A DNA stretch of 64,000 nucleotides. Source: Talinum fruticosum (Eukaryota; Streptophyta; Magnoliopsida; Caryophyllales; Talinaceae). The notes below the pieces were generated by a model. It was given only the letters and a program-made list of their open reading frames with translations. It was not told where the DNA came from and searched no databases. Positions 44,101 to 53,871 of the stretch are shown in pieces. Numbering within the stretch: position 1 is the first letter of the stretch; the number at the start of each line of letters is the position of its first letter. The stretch spans positions 891,501 to 955,500 of the forward strand of contig JAITYX010000104.1 in assembly GCA_021018815.1 (NCBI GenBank), given 5' to 3'. The translations under genes and the position numbers were made by a program.

Positions 44101-46225
44101 CTAAAGCTTCCATTACACTAACAAGCTTCCAGCCAAGACACAGCAGCAGCAGTAGTCCCAGTAAGCTGAACAATCTCATCCTTGAGCTTGATAGTTATCC
44201 TCCACCCCCTAGTATCCAGATTTAGTGCCTTGACAAGAAATTCAGACCTCCCTTTAAGAAGATAAGCATTGGTTCAAATAGAGAAGACAGACTGACCATG
44301 TTATCTTACAAATCATCCTAGCAGTTGCTTAAAAATTATGTCCACCGTGTTGAATAGGGAGACATTCCAGCTCATAGGAGACATCTTCTTGCAATCCAAA
44401 GATCTTCCCTAAAGGAACTTAGAACACATGGAATTAAATGTAAGCAGGGGTGAGTAGTTCCGGGTACCCTGTTTTTGAACCTGAGCCTGAGCCCGAGCCC
44501 GTTTGACCGGTTCCTGAATTTTAAGAACCTAAATCGAAATTTGTTTGACCGGTTCCTAAATTTCAGGAACCTAAACCTGAACCGCAGGGTCCAGTTCTAG
44601 TTTTAGGGTACCCTGATCATACCATTAGTGTTATAAAAAGAAAGAAAGTGGGGGTGCTTACTCATATTACTTAAGATTTTTTAATAAATTGTGGGTTAGG
44701 CCTCATATTAAAAACTGAAAAGTGAAAATCACCTGAATCTCATATTAAAAATTAAAAATTGAAAAGATTTAAAATCTACAACATCCAAGGTTTGATTATT
44801 GGAACCAAAACCTGAACTTGTTTGACAAGTTCCTAAATTCTAAGAACCTTACCCGGAACCGTTCAAACGGTTCCAATTTTGGAACCTTACCTCTTTGATC
44901 GGTTATGGTTAGGTTCCAAGGTACCCGCCAGACGGCTTACCCCTAGTAAGAATTGTGTGTTTTTGCTAAAAAAAAAGGCATTGTTATTCCTCCAAATTTT
45001 CAAATTTATTTCTTTTTTCTGCAGGGATGTTGTGTTCAAAATTTAAAACATTGTAGGAGTCATTATTATTACTTCCTCTAGGTTTTGTTAAATAATTTGA
45101 ATAATCGTAGCTCCTTTGAACTATTTTTGCCCATGTCAGGACCATCATAATTTGAATCCGGAAAATGATAAAAATGCCTTCCGCATTTGTAAATTTGAAA
45201 TTACAACTAATAAAATAATAATTTTTCTAATTGTTTTTATACCTTCTATCAACATAGGTTAAGTGAAATGATTTAGCACTTATTCTCATCAAGTAAAGCC
45301 TCAAGTTCCAGTGTTACGAATAGAGAAAATTTCTGTTATGATTCCTAATAGGCCAGTTTCAGTCAAATGGAGGATTAAAGACCACAAAATAGCTCTTGAT
45401 CTGCTTCAGCATTTTCTTTGTTTTAGCTTAGTACATGTCAAAATGCGCCGATGTTAGATAGCTATTATATGGAGTGTGCTATTTGATAAACATTATGATA
45501 TTTAAAGGTGCTGATTGGGCCTGTTGGGTAATGTTCAATAAATTGCATGGTGCTTAACATTGATCTTGTTGACTTAAAAATCATTCAAATTTTACCTGAA
45601 TTTTGCGTAAAACACCCTCTAATGCATCATTTGCACATGCCTTACATATTAATCCAACCCCTGGAAATCCTGACCTTAAATCTGCCCTTGCCTAACCCTG
45701 CCTAGGCCGGTATCTATGATCACCAGAGATTAGTAAAGGGTTTGTGGTCTTTTACTGTCAGCTGGTTCCTTGAAAATACATTCACGACAGTTGCTTAATC
45801 CTTCAAAGTTTATGAACATCATAATTTTCTGCATTCATGTTTTTCGACACATTATAATTTAATAAAATCCCTATATGATCATCTCTGTAAGAATTCTTCC
45901 TTTTGTAGTTGAGAATTACTGATATATAATTAATTAAGTAGTTATTTCTCTACCCTTTTCAGATAATGATCAAATTTTAGGTAATAGAAAGAAAGTGAGG
46001 TTGCAACAGTTGTCGCCCTTGAGAAATCAGAATACAGTTCAGTACAGACACTCAGCTCAAAGCAAACCTAGTTCTGCTGTGAGGAAGCCTTCAAAAACAG
46101 CAGCAAAATTGGAAGTGACTGCTCATACAAGTGACATTGCTAAGGGAAAGAATGAATCAACTGTGGATATTAGAGTTCCAAGAGCAAACATTGCTAAAAC
46201 AAAGCCTTGCTTCAAGATAACATGA
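33466..46225 (+). CDS. Intron-rich plant gene of unknown function (spliced model)
   Basis: Proposed exons are 33466-33490, 33635-33742, 35297-35383, 35483-35578 and 45963-46225. All four introns start GT, end AG and are phase 1, giving one frame of 193 codons including TGA at 46223-46225. The product is about 192 residues, basic and Ser/Pro/Arg-rich. Blocks include VRAAEVDDDYELSVIPLQDF (exon 2), FVAKIPRSYIPRSITPPP (exon 3), YIRASSIPRPRAVMSSPDND (exons 4-5) and RKKVRLQQLSPLRNQN (exon 5). I do not recognise the family. No signal peptide, membrane segment or enzyme motif is seen in exons 2-5; the pattern suits a disordered basic, possibly nuclear, protein. Exon 1 is the weak point: the ATG at 33466 is the nearest in frame, and an upstream exon or a start created across the first splice are alternatives. 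Intron 4 (10.4 kb) is filled with transposons. Confidence 0.7.
33635..33742 (+). CDS. Host gene exon 2
   Basis: 108 bases between tttaag and gtattg; encodes the acidic VDDDYELSVIP block and ends in the phase-1 g. Confidence 0.7.
34531..35061. mobile_element. hAT-like MITE in intron 2
   Basis: The 7-bp direct repeat gttcata lies at 34524-34530 and 35062-35068. The ends acttagtttaaaa and ttcaaactatg are imperfect inverted repeats. Inside are GCGC-rich words near both ends (gtgcgcctagggcgcac at 34542; tttgcgctttct near 35033), and a TC microsatellite followed by poly-T in the middle. Non-coding. Confidence 0.65.
34710..34804. repeat. (TC)n microsatellite and poly-T tract
   Basis: An uninterrupted TC run at about 34712-34742 and a T tract of over 20 bases ending near 34804, both inside the intron-2 MITE. 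Confidence 0.85.
35297..35383 (+). CDS. Host gene exon 3
   Basis: 87 bases between gttgacag and gttaga; encodes the Pro-rich SITPPPSLPK end. Phase matches both neighbours. Confidence 0.75.
35483..35578 (+). CDS. Host gene exon 4
   Basis: 96 bases between attgacag and gtaaat; encodes KPYIRASSIPRPRAVMSSP. The next exon is 10.4 kb away. Confidence 0.75.
35579..36985 (+). other. Start of intron 4, no element recognised
   Basis: AT-rich intron sequence with short unsupported open frames (for example 35865-36119 on the minus strand). Confidence 0.5.
36986..37367. repeat. 191-bp tandem duplication in intron 4
   Basis: Two copies of a unit beginning agcgtctttgtgtttggt, starting at 36986 and 37177. 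They differ by only a few substitutions and small indels, so the duplication is fairly recent. Confidence 0.85.
38004..38368. mobile_element. Foldback MITE inside the Mutator-like element
   Basis: The arm from 38004 (aataaatttttaggaccc...) is closely complementary to the arm ending at 38368 (...ggatcctaaaaatttatt) over about 125 bp, including catcattatg-type words (aacataatgaaatga against tcatttcattatgtt). A central loop of about 110 bp separates the arms. Non-coding. Confidence 0.75.
38423..38602. repeat. Perfect 90-bp tandem duplication
   Basis: Units 38423-38512 and 38513-38602 are identical by eye over all 90 bases. Each unit ends with agtaaaacct, the target duplication of the next element, plus the first 14 bases of that element (agggataacaatgg). 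Confidence 0.9.
38589..39397. mobile_element. Non-autonomous TIR element with 10-bp target duplication
   Basis: Ends agggataacaatgg and ccgttgccatccac are inverted with few mismatches. The 10-bp direct repeat agtaaaacct lies at 38579-38588 and 39398-39407. Both subterminal regions are GC-rich degenerate words (ccccgaac, cggggacggggac), and the core is CT-rich (38820-38940). A 9-11-bp duplication fits a Mutator-like mover. No protein is encoded. Confidence 0.75.
39408..40136. other. Sequence inside the Mutator-like element, partly GC-rich
   Basis: 39430-39560 has degenerate ggcccatt/gggcggg words like other MITE-type elements in this window. The rest is AT-rich. On the minus strand 40137 downward would be the 3' untranslated part of the small spliced gene at 40160-40947. 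Confidence 0.4.
40160..40947 (-). CDS. Possible small spliced gene, 27-residue product
   Basis: Minus strand, antisense to the host gene and inside its intron 4. A CT-rich leader (about 41230-41064) ends at donor atccag|gtacta. Exon 2 is 40992-40929 (acceptor ttgcatag, donor tttccag|gtgttg) and contains the ATG at 40947. Exon 3 starts at 40224 after acceptor acttgcag and reaches TGA at 40162-40160. Six codons plus one base, then two bases plus twenty codons, join in frame. The product begins MIFPFP, continues ESVMCLFLWNAYLNC and ends SSEEEL. It has a short hydrophobic middle and an acidic end. I recognise no family. A non-coding RNA with a chance frame, or a captured gene fragment, are the main alternatives. 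Confidence 0.35.
41098..41127. repeat. (GA)n microsatellite
   Basis: Uninterrupted GA run, reading as (CT)n in the leader of the possible minus-strand gene, where such tracts are common in plants. Confidence 0.9.
41231..41959. other. Right inner part of the Mutator-like element
   Basis: 41260-41400 has degenerate ggcccatt and tgaccc words; the remainder includes a CT-rich and then a purine-rich tract (41755-41945). No gene. Confidence 0.4.
42825..43190. mobile_element. Possible MITE with degenerate ACGATCC/GAATCG interior
   Basis: The interior repeats acgatcc, aatcgtacta and gaatcgttc words on both strands. The ends (caagatgattaaaattac on the left; complement of the right, caaggctgttagaatcgg) show weak inverted similarity. 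No target duplication found. Confidence 0.4.
43660..44230 (-). pseudogene. LINE fragment: reverse-transcriptase zinc-binding region
   Basis: On the minus strand the readable text HNKFIMWFAMQNRLK is followed, after frame breaks, by RCSGILADGSRVLCSEIG, then ADCVSHLFFLCPVTNEVW. This matches the zf-RVT pattern downstream of reverse transcriptase in plant LINEs, with its C-x-x-C and H-LFF-C-VW core. The C-x-x-C part is imperfect here. Only the C-terminal part of a LINE ORF2 is present and it is full of stops, so it is a dead 5'-truncated insertion in the host intron. Confidence 0.6.
44445..44945. mobile_element. MITE-like element with degenerate GGTTCC/GGAACC interior
   Basis: Terminal caggggtgag and cttacccta are imperfect inverted repeats, and gtaag is duplicated at 44440-44444 and 44946-44950. 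The subterminal parts consist of gaacctgagcc, gaccggttcct and gggtacc words in both orientations, around an AT-rich core. Non-coding, in host intron 4. Confidence 0.6.
44951..45962 (+). other. End of intron 4, no element recognised
   Basis: AT-rich intron sequence leading to a pyrimidine-rich acceptor (tctacccttttcag) before exon 5. Confidence 0.55.
45963..46225 (+). CDS. Host gene exon 5 (last)
   Basis: 263 bases, from D-N-D joined across the intron to CFKIT and the TGA stop. Lys/Arg/Ser-rich with several Gln. This is the longest exon and the best-supported part of the gene. Confidence 0.75.
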
Positions 46226-46653
46226 TTTCTTGGTCATGCTTCACTATTTGCAAAGTTTCTTTTCCTGAGATGTCCAAGTAGATGCTCTATCTTGAAAATT
46301 TTTGGTATATATAATGTGTGCAAAACGGGGCAAAATGGCCTCTATAGCGGTGGTTACCGGCTTGCTAATCCGGTCAGACTAATGTGCAACTTTTTTGCAA
46401 ATAGGCCACCAAATCAGAAGTATTTGTGGTTGACAAGGAATTCTGGCTTTCTTGCAGATTTAGTTCGTGTCAGAGCATCTATGATGGGGGATTTCTGGGG
46501 TATCACTGTTGGTTGTGGTGAAAGACTACTCCATTACAGCGAGTATTGATTGTGCGTGACATCTCTGTTTTGAGATCTTGCATGTAATCATTGCACATTA
46601 GTCTGATAGGATTAGCAAGCCCTCATCTTGTATTTCCAAAATTGAGGAATAAA
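46226..46653 (+). terminator. Host gene 3' untranslated region and poly(A) signal
   Basis: Canonical aataaa at 46648-46653, 423 bases past the stop. An 85-codon open frame in this stretch (46292-46549) starts at TTG and shows no domain, so it is treated as untranslated. Confidence 0.6.
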
Positions 46654-47189
46654 ATTAACATTTTACCTGTATATTGAGAGTCCTGCTTTCATTCATTTTG
46701 AAAAGAAAATTCAGAGCTATCTTTGTTAAAGATTAGCATATGCATTACACCTCCGGACATTCTTAAAGTGCACATGATACGAAGAATAATAGTTGTGAAT
46801 GATATAGTATTAAAAATAAGGAAAAACTTATAATGGTTGTCACTAACATCACTATAATTAAATGTAATCTTAGTCATATATGTGTCATATTAAATTCTAA
46901 TTATTTATTTTTTAAATTTATATAAAAATTATAAACTGTATTCTTTCAACTAAAAAATACTGTGTAAAATTAAAGAAATTATAATTCTTAGTTTTTGTCA
47001 GTATAAAAAAAAATTATTGCTGCAAAAAAATAAAATAAATTTTCATATATTATTAAGTTCTAAAAATAATATCTTATTCAATTTTACATAATGTTTTCAA
47101 TTGAAAAATACAATTTACAATTTTTATATAAATTACAAAAATGAATGGTTAGGATTAAATTTGATATATGAGTGACTAAGATTGCTTTT

Positions 47190-47316
47190 TAATATAGTAT
47201 TAGAGATATTATTGTACATAAAATAATTGTAAATTATTTTTCCGTATTATCTTCTATATATATATAGAATGCCGGACTCCCATATTAGGGAGTCATTCCG
47301 CCATATATCTTTCACA
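47190..47316 (+). repeat. 5' LTR of the small Copia element
   Basis: 127 bp, starts taatatagtatt, ends ctttcaca. Confidence 0.85.
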
Positions 47317-47329
47317 TGGTATCGTAGCC
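47317..47329 (+). other. Primer-binding site of the small Copia element
   Basis: tggtatcgtagcc, a two-base variant of the initiator tRNA-Met site TGGTATCAGAGCC. Confidence 0.75.
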
Positions 47330-47419
47330 AAAGGTTCGATTTAAAATTTTAGTGCAACCCTAGCAGTCGCCTCCGTCACAAAAAAAAAAAAAATACTGTT
47401 CACTGCTCATCGTTCACCG

Positions 47420-49025
47420 ATGCACCCACCCAAAACCCTAACCCTAGTTTTCTCTCTCCTCCATGGTCGCTCTTCCCGACTCGCCACCGGCCACTTCATT
47501 GCTTCCGCCGCCGTCGTCCGGTCACCGGCCCCGCTCCTCCAGCTGGCATGCGTCCCCGTGCACTCCTCATCGGCGTCCCTTCTCTTTTCTTCTCCAGCCG
47601 CGCTCGCCCTCGTTTCGGTTTCTCCCAGTGTGGCCTCTGTCGTTCTTGCTGCCTCCGCCTCGGGGCTCGCCTTCCCGCCGTCGCCGCCTCTCCTCTCGTC
47701 GAACGCCGGGCTCTCGCCGCCACCTTCGGTGTCTTTCCCGGTGCTTCGTGCCGGAACATGCCGCCGCCATCGGTGCCTTCCGCCTTCTTTGCGTCTCCTG
47801 CGTTCTCTCGCCGCCGCTAGCCATGGTCGTCCTCCGGCACTCGCCGACGACATCACCGCCGGCTCCTTTGCTCCGTCGCTAGAGGGTGGTCCGTCGCCCC
47901 TTCCATCGTCTCTTTGGACGGTAAACATTGCTAATTATGTTACGATTATTCTTCGTTCGGTTGACGATTATTTATCTTGGCGAGAGCAATTTTCCTCTTT
48001 CACTATTATGCATCGATTAGTGGTATGCTTGATGGTTCCGTTTCTCAACCGTCGTCTCACTTAGTTGTTGCCCGGGTTGTTCGGTTGTAAATCCTAATTA
48101 CTCTTATTAGTTACGAGTTGATCAATTGTTGCATGCTTGGATTTTTGCTACTATTTCCCGAAACCTTGAGTGAAGTTCGTAGCTTGCCTCGTTCCCTCCA
48201 AATCCGGCAACATTTAGAGTCTCGGTTTAACACTCGCTAGTTTAGCTCGAGCTCTCGACCTTAAACGCATGCTTACTCATGTTTCAATGGGGGAAAATCA
48301 GTCCATGGATGATTATCTCCGAACCATTAAGAATGTAGCCGATTCACTTGCTGCTATTCAGTCCTCGTTGCAGTACTTAGAACCGATTCGGCTTACTACT
48401 CGCTGGGCTCACTTCGAGTATCATACCTTTGTCACTCGCCTACTCTTTGCTTCCTGGTGTTCACACTTTTGATGATCTCGCGCTCCAAACTTATCTTTTA
48501 CGAGCAACGACTTAATTTTGGGAGTGCCCGTGATCCCCTACGCATCGGGCATTCGCCTCCCTTCTCTCACCTACTTTTGCACCAAAGAGTGATGCTTCCA
48601 ATTCGGGGTGCATCTTCGTGGTTATCCGGCTCCGGAAAGGAAACTCTAGCCACTACAATAAAGGAAGAGGGGGTCGGAATAATCGTAGTTGGAATCGCAA
48701 CAACAATCGTAACCATCAGCAAGCCTCCCACCACAACAATTCTTCGATGAGGGCTCCCTTAGGAGTGTGCCTACTGAGTACTGCATTTCGTAGTTCGGTT
48801 GGGTCATTGTCTTGTACTTTTGGTCCTTCTACTTCCTGTACTAACTACTCCCATGCAGCACTAATTGTTCGAAGGGATATTAGGTTCCCGTCCTAATGTT
48901 GTTTGTCGATTTGTCACGCTCCGGGCATTCCGCGACAGCTTGCCCCAATCATTATCAACCACGTCAACAACTAGCATTTCCTGCATTTGCTACTTTCAAT
49001 CCGGTAGAAAATGGTGAACAATCGT
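47420..49025 (+). pseudogene. Copia gag, disrupted
   Basis: An open frame runs from 47420 to 48064. Its first 150 codons are Ser/Pro/Ala-rich and very GC-rich, then it reads NIANYVTIILRSVDDYLSWR, the N-terminal gag block of plant Copia. After stops, MGENQSMDDYLRTIKNVADS (48269 on) continues the UBN2 capsid-like domain. A GGRNN-type Arg/Asn-rich stretch lies near 48670. A frameshifted zinc knuckle is recognisable near 48900-48945 (HSATACPNHY). Several stops and at least three frame changes make it non-functional. The GC-rich start differs sharply in composition from the rest. Confidence 0.7.
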
Positions 49026-49029
49026 AGTA

Positions 49030-52000
49030 TCCTGATTCAGCGAGGGCCTCTCACATGACTCCCGATGATGGTAAGCTATCTTCCGCATCTGCCGACTCTG
49101 GTCCTATTAAGGTTCGGGTTGGAAATGGAACCTTGTTACCTATTTCTAATGTTGGCACTTTGTCATTGCGAATTGCTTCTCGGCCACTTCTTTTAAAACC
49201 TCGTTTATCATGTGCCTCAACTTCAGCATAACCTCCTCGTCGGTCAAACAGCTTGTGTCGGGATAATAATTGTCATGTCACCTTTCATTCCGATTCTATT
49301 TCGTAAAGGACAACACCTCGGGTGATGTTCTTTTGCGAGCCCCCAGCGTAGGTAATGTCTATCCCTTACGTCCGCCCATTGAGACACCTTATCTTTCAGC
49401 TAACCTAGCTCCGAGTGAGACCGGCGATATCCGGCATCGGAGACTAGGACACTCGGAGCTCGAGTTTTAGATTTACTTAGGAGAAATAAATCGTTAAACT
49501 TACAAATAGCTTTCATGATACTTGTACGACTTGTCGTTTGGCAAAGTCACATACTCTTCCTTTTACTCTAGCAGTAACATCGATCTGTTTCCCCTCTTGA
49601 ATTAATACATTCGGATGTTTGGCAATCACCTTGGCTTTCACATAAAGGTTTTCGATATCTTGTTGTGTTTGTTGATGGTTTTACTAGGTTTACCTGGATT
49701 TATCCTATGCGATTGAAATCGAAGTATGTTCAATTTTTTGCAATTTTCGGGCTTTAGTTGAAAATCTTTTTAATTGCAAAATTAAAATGTTTCGAGTGAT
49801 GGCGGTAAAGAGTTTGATAACTCTCCTCTTTTGCTCATTTTCTTCAAAAAGGGATCCATTTTCGAAAATTCCGTCCCGATACGCAACAAGAAAATGGGGT
49901 TGCTGAGCGTAAGCATCGCCATATTTTGGAAATGAAGCGGGCATTTCTAATTGATGCTTGCCATGCCTGCTCAATTTTGGCTTGATGTCGCTCTTACAGC
50001 TGTCTATACGATCAATCGTTTACCTACATCCGTGTTGCAAAATCGTTCTCCATTTGAGCTTTTATTTGGTCGTCCGCCTGATTATGATTTTCTTAAACCT
50101 TTTGGTTGCTCCTGTTTTCCAAATTTTGTTGCAAAGGCGTCCAATAAACTCTCTCCTCGTTCGTTCACTCGTGTTTTTCTAGGCTATGCTCCTCATTATA
50201 AGGGCTATCGTTGTTTGGATCCCCTAACAGGTCGTGTTTATGTGAGTAGAAATGTACGATTTCATGAAAACATTTATCCTTTTCCTAAACTTGTCTCTAG
50301 TTCGTCTCCTAATGCCCCTTTTGTGATAAAGGATATACTCGTCTCACCGCAACTCATGCCTTGGTTGTCTCATCTTCCACCTCTTCTTCCGGTTTGGTCT
50401 CCCATACACTCGTTGAGTCCACTGGACCGACCCAATCTTTGGTCTTCCTTCCACGTTGTCCGAACCCGCTTCTTCTGCTGCTGAGGTGTCTCCTTCTCTT
50501 CCCTTAGCCTCTTCATCCTCGTCGAGTCTCACCTCTAGCCCAACGTCTATGGCCCATGTCTCTCCCGAGCCCGACAATACGTCTACTCCCTCTCCCTCCG
50601 CCCTTGGTCTTGTGTCTCGCTTCATCTCCTATCGCGTTGGACCCTCCCCGCTCGTACTCGGTGATTCTATACGTTGCTCGCCGAGTCCTCGTTGCCTCTT
50701 CGAGTGTCCCTATGTCTTTGTCCACTAATGTTCACCCTATGCGGACTCGGTCCAAGTCCGGCATTGCCAAACCTAGGCGTCTCCTGTCTCTCGGTGTTGG
50801 TCTTGCTGAAGTTGAACCTACATGTTTTTCCCAAGCTTCCCGACATTCCAAATGGAAGAAAGCCATGGCCGAGGAGTATAATGCTTTGATTGCCAATAAC
50901 AAATGGGATTTAGTTGCATCTCAACCGGATCTTAATTTGGTTGGCGATAAATGGGTTCACAAGATTAAATATCGATCCGATGGTACCGTAGAGAGGTACA
51001 AAGCTCGGCTTGTAGCACAGGGGTTTCACAACAACCCGGTATTGACTACCATGAGACTTTCACTCGTCGTTAAGCCTCGCTACTATTCGTCCGGTTCTCG
51101 ACTCTTGCTGTTTCCTTTCATTGGCCCATTTGCCGCCTTGATGTCAAGAATGCCTTTTTACATGGCCATCTCACCGAGACAGTTCATGTGAAACAACCTC
51201 TTGGATTTATTCATCCTAATTTCCCTACCCGTGTTTGTCGCCTTAAGAAGGCACTCTATGGCTTGAAATAGGCTCCTCATGCCTGGTTTCATCGCTTTAG
51301 CAGCCTTCCTTCTGTCTCATGGTTTTGTATGTAGCAAAGCCGACACCTCCATATTTGTTCTTTGAACTAGCAATCATGTCCTCATTTTCCTTCTTTACGT
51401 GGATGACATTATTTTGATCGGTAGTTCATCCACCTTCATCGTAGCTCTTTTATTGATTCCCTTGCCGATCGGTTTGCCATGAAAGATCTTGGGAACGTAA
51501 GTTATTTTCTTGGCATTCAGGTGGTTCGATCTCCTTCGGATTATTTTTGACACAACGACAAATATGTTTTAGATCTCTTACATAAATTTCAGCTCCAAAC
51601 TTGTACCTCTATTAAAACACCTTCGTTACTCGAACCACCCTATCCCTTACGGACGGTGAACCGCTTGCTGATCCCTCTTAGTACGAAGTATGGTAGGTGC
51701 CTTGTAGTATTTAACCATGACTCGACTGATATTGCTTATGCGAGTGCATGTAGTTTCCCAATTTATGCACGCTCCCGTACTACTCATTTGCATGCTCGTG
51801 AAACGTATTTTCGTGTATCTGCAGGGGACTCTTGATCATGGCCTTTTTCTCCGTGCTGCCTCTTCACCGTCAATTATTATTGCTTATTATGATGCTGATC
51901 GGGTTGGTTGTCGTGACACATGTCGCTCTACCACGAGGCTATGCTTGTTTATTTTGGTCTTAATTTCATATCTTGACGTTCTAAAAACAACCCATAGTCT

Positions 52001-52300
52001 TCAATTCATCCACTTGAGCCGAGTATCGTGCTCTTGGTTATACAGATTCTGCTGAGACACTTTGGCTTCACAAGCTTTTGTTTGATGTTAGTATCACCCT
52101 TGCCACTCCCGTGCGGTTATATTGTGACAATATCGGTGCTACATATATGATCGCCAATTCGGTCAATCATGATCGTAGTAAACATATAGTCGTGGATTAT
52201 CACTTTGTTTGAGAACGGGTTGTCGATGGAGATCTCGTTGTGCGATATATTCCTACTACTTCTCAGATTGCCGACATCTTCACTAAATGGCTGTCCTCTC
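49030..52300 (+). pseudogene. Copia pol: integrase, reverse transcriptase, RNase H (disrupted)
   Basis: The protease-like ASHMTPDD motif is near 49050. Integrase begins at DIRHRRLGHSELE (about 49427) with the TCTTCRLAKSHTLPF zinc half, the first Asp in HSDVWQSP, the second in SDGGKEFDN and Glu in QQENGVAERKHRH (about 49885). The C-terminal part runs through 50484. Reverse transcriptase starts near 50820 (WKKAMAEEYNALIANNKWDL) and has YVDDIILIGS at 51396-51425. RNase H shows LYCDNIGATYMIAN (about 52110) and the ADIFTKWL tail. Catalytic residues remain, but stops occur inside every domain, for example LYGLK followed by TAG at 51269. Confidence 0.8.
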
Positions 52301-52358
52301 AATAGTTTCGGTTTCTTAAGTCCAAGCTATCCGTGCGTCCCCGATCGCTTGAGGGGCG

Positions 52359-52483
52359 TAATAGAGTATTAGAGATATTATTGTACATAAAATAATTGTA
52401 AATTATTTTTCTATATTATCTTCTACATATATAGAATGCCGGACTCCCATATTGGGGAGTCATTCTGCCATATATCTTTCACA
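52359..52483 (+). repeat. 3' LTR of the small Copia element
   Basis: 125 bp, starts taatagagtatt, ends ctttcaca; the purine tract gaggggcg lies at 52351-52358. Confidence 0.85.
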
Positions 52484-52520
52484 CTTTTAGTTACCGTGAT
52501 TGTCAATAATGACAATTGTC

Positions 52521-53870
52521 AAAAATTTATAATGGTGTTGCTATAATACAATCACAACAAACATCGTATATAAGACAATTTCTATCATATACTTTTTTTG
52601 AATCAATCTCGACCATTCATTATTATTTGTTTTTAAATAATTTCAAAAAAACATTTTTAAAAATTTCATTGCATAACTAAATGTGATCATATTTGGTATT
52701 ATTTAATAAGTTATCACCAAGAAACTTTAAAGTAAAGTAAAAGTAAAACAGAACGGAAAAATCAAGCCTAATCCCCTCCAAAAAGAATTGCGAATTCAAC
52801 TATGGCCATTATTGTCGACCATTCCTCGGCCGCCATGGATTCCAGCCACCTTGAAACTGCTTAAACAAGTTCTCTCTCCCTCAAATCCTATTTACTCCGC
52901 TTGAAATCATTGCATACTTGGCAAAGGCGTCACAATAAATAAGATGTGGCTCCTTCTATCATGCCCACAACAACTCTTTCATGCTAGAAAAGCCCCCTTG
53001 GGAGCGATTAAAACTAGTAAAACGCTTGTCAGAAATTGGGAACACATTGCCATAATAATAATTTTTTTATGAAATTGCGAGAATTAATGGAAGGTTGGCA
53101 GTTTGGTCGAAAAACATGAAGGGATGAGAGTGTGAAGAACAATAAGGGAATGCGTTTGATTTTTTTTTAAACTCTATCCTCGAGATATTATGAGTAACAT
53201 GACTCAAAGTTCGAATATTAAAATCCAATAATCCTTATTATATTATTATTAGTATTATTATTAACTAATAATAATAACAATAACATTTAGAAGTAAATAG
53301 GAAACTGTAACCAACATTGTTACTGTCATATATTTTGAATTTGCAATTGTATTCATTGATGTGAACAATATTATTTTATATTATAAATTTTATTTGTAAA
53401 ATCAACATTTAGTTTCCAAATAAGTTGTTAAATAAATTTAGTAGTAATTATATTCGTTGATTGCAACTATAATAACTATAATTTTCAAATAATTTGTTAA
53501 TAAATTTATCAACAACTCTATCCTTTGATCGCAATTATAACCGTAGTCAAAGATTGAATTCAAAATACTATAAGAAAATCATATATTATAGCAACATTAA
53601 ATTAGAATTATAATGATATTGAGAATATTATTTGATATTTTGATAGCAACATTATTACCATTCACACTTTTATGTCAAAATGAATTTGAAATTGATTTGA
53701 TTATATCACTTAATATTATATATTTATCCTTTAATTGTTTGGGTGGTTAATTTTGGCATAGTAAGGGGAGGGGACAACTAGGTGAGCATTCTATCAATCA
53801 AGGCCATGAAACTTGTGTGTAAATTTTGAACCGGCTACTCGTCTATTGTCCCGTACGGAGCGTCGCGTTA
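52521..53870. other. AT-rich intergenic sequence, nothing firmly recognised
   Basis: Has a less AT-rich patch at 52740-53060 without a readable domain, then ATT/AAT-rich sequence (53230-53760) with partly self-complementary stretches such as tagcaacatta/taatgttgcta. Confidence 0.45.
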
Positions 53871-53871
53871 T

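Larger units (their letters stand above)
47190..52483 (+). mobile_element. Small-LTR Copia element, decayed
   Basis: LTRs are 47190-47316 and 52359-52483. Target duplication ctttt is at 47185-47189 and 52484-52488. The primer site tggtatcgtagcc follows the 5' LTR directly, and gaggggcg precedes the 3' LTR. The order gag, protease-like motif, integrase, reverse transcriptase, RNase H is Copia. The LTRs differ by about six substitutions and one 2-bp indel, while the internal frame is broken many times. LTR length and 5.3-kb size resemble the short-LTR plant Copia lineages (Retrofit/Hopscotch-like); the lineage is a guess. Confidence 0.85.
46840..52520. mobile_element. Foldback MITE interrupted by a Copia insertion
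   Basis: The left arm (46845-46985, with aatcttagtcatatatgtgt and tttatataaaaattataaact) is complementary to the right arm (about 47050-47184). The complementarity continues past the Copia into 52489-52510 (gttaccgtgattgtc against the left-arm gtcactaacatcac). The MITE proper is about 46840-47189 plus 52489-52520; outer ends are not resolved. Confidence 0.6.

Noticed and set aside
46292..46549. An 85-codon gene after the host gene
   Set aside because: It starts at TTG, lies between the stop and the aataaa signal, and shows no recognisable domain; more likely 3' untranslated.
47407..47928. A 173-residue Arg/Glu-rich minus-strand protein
   Set aside because: Antisense shadow of the GC-rich gag start.
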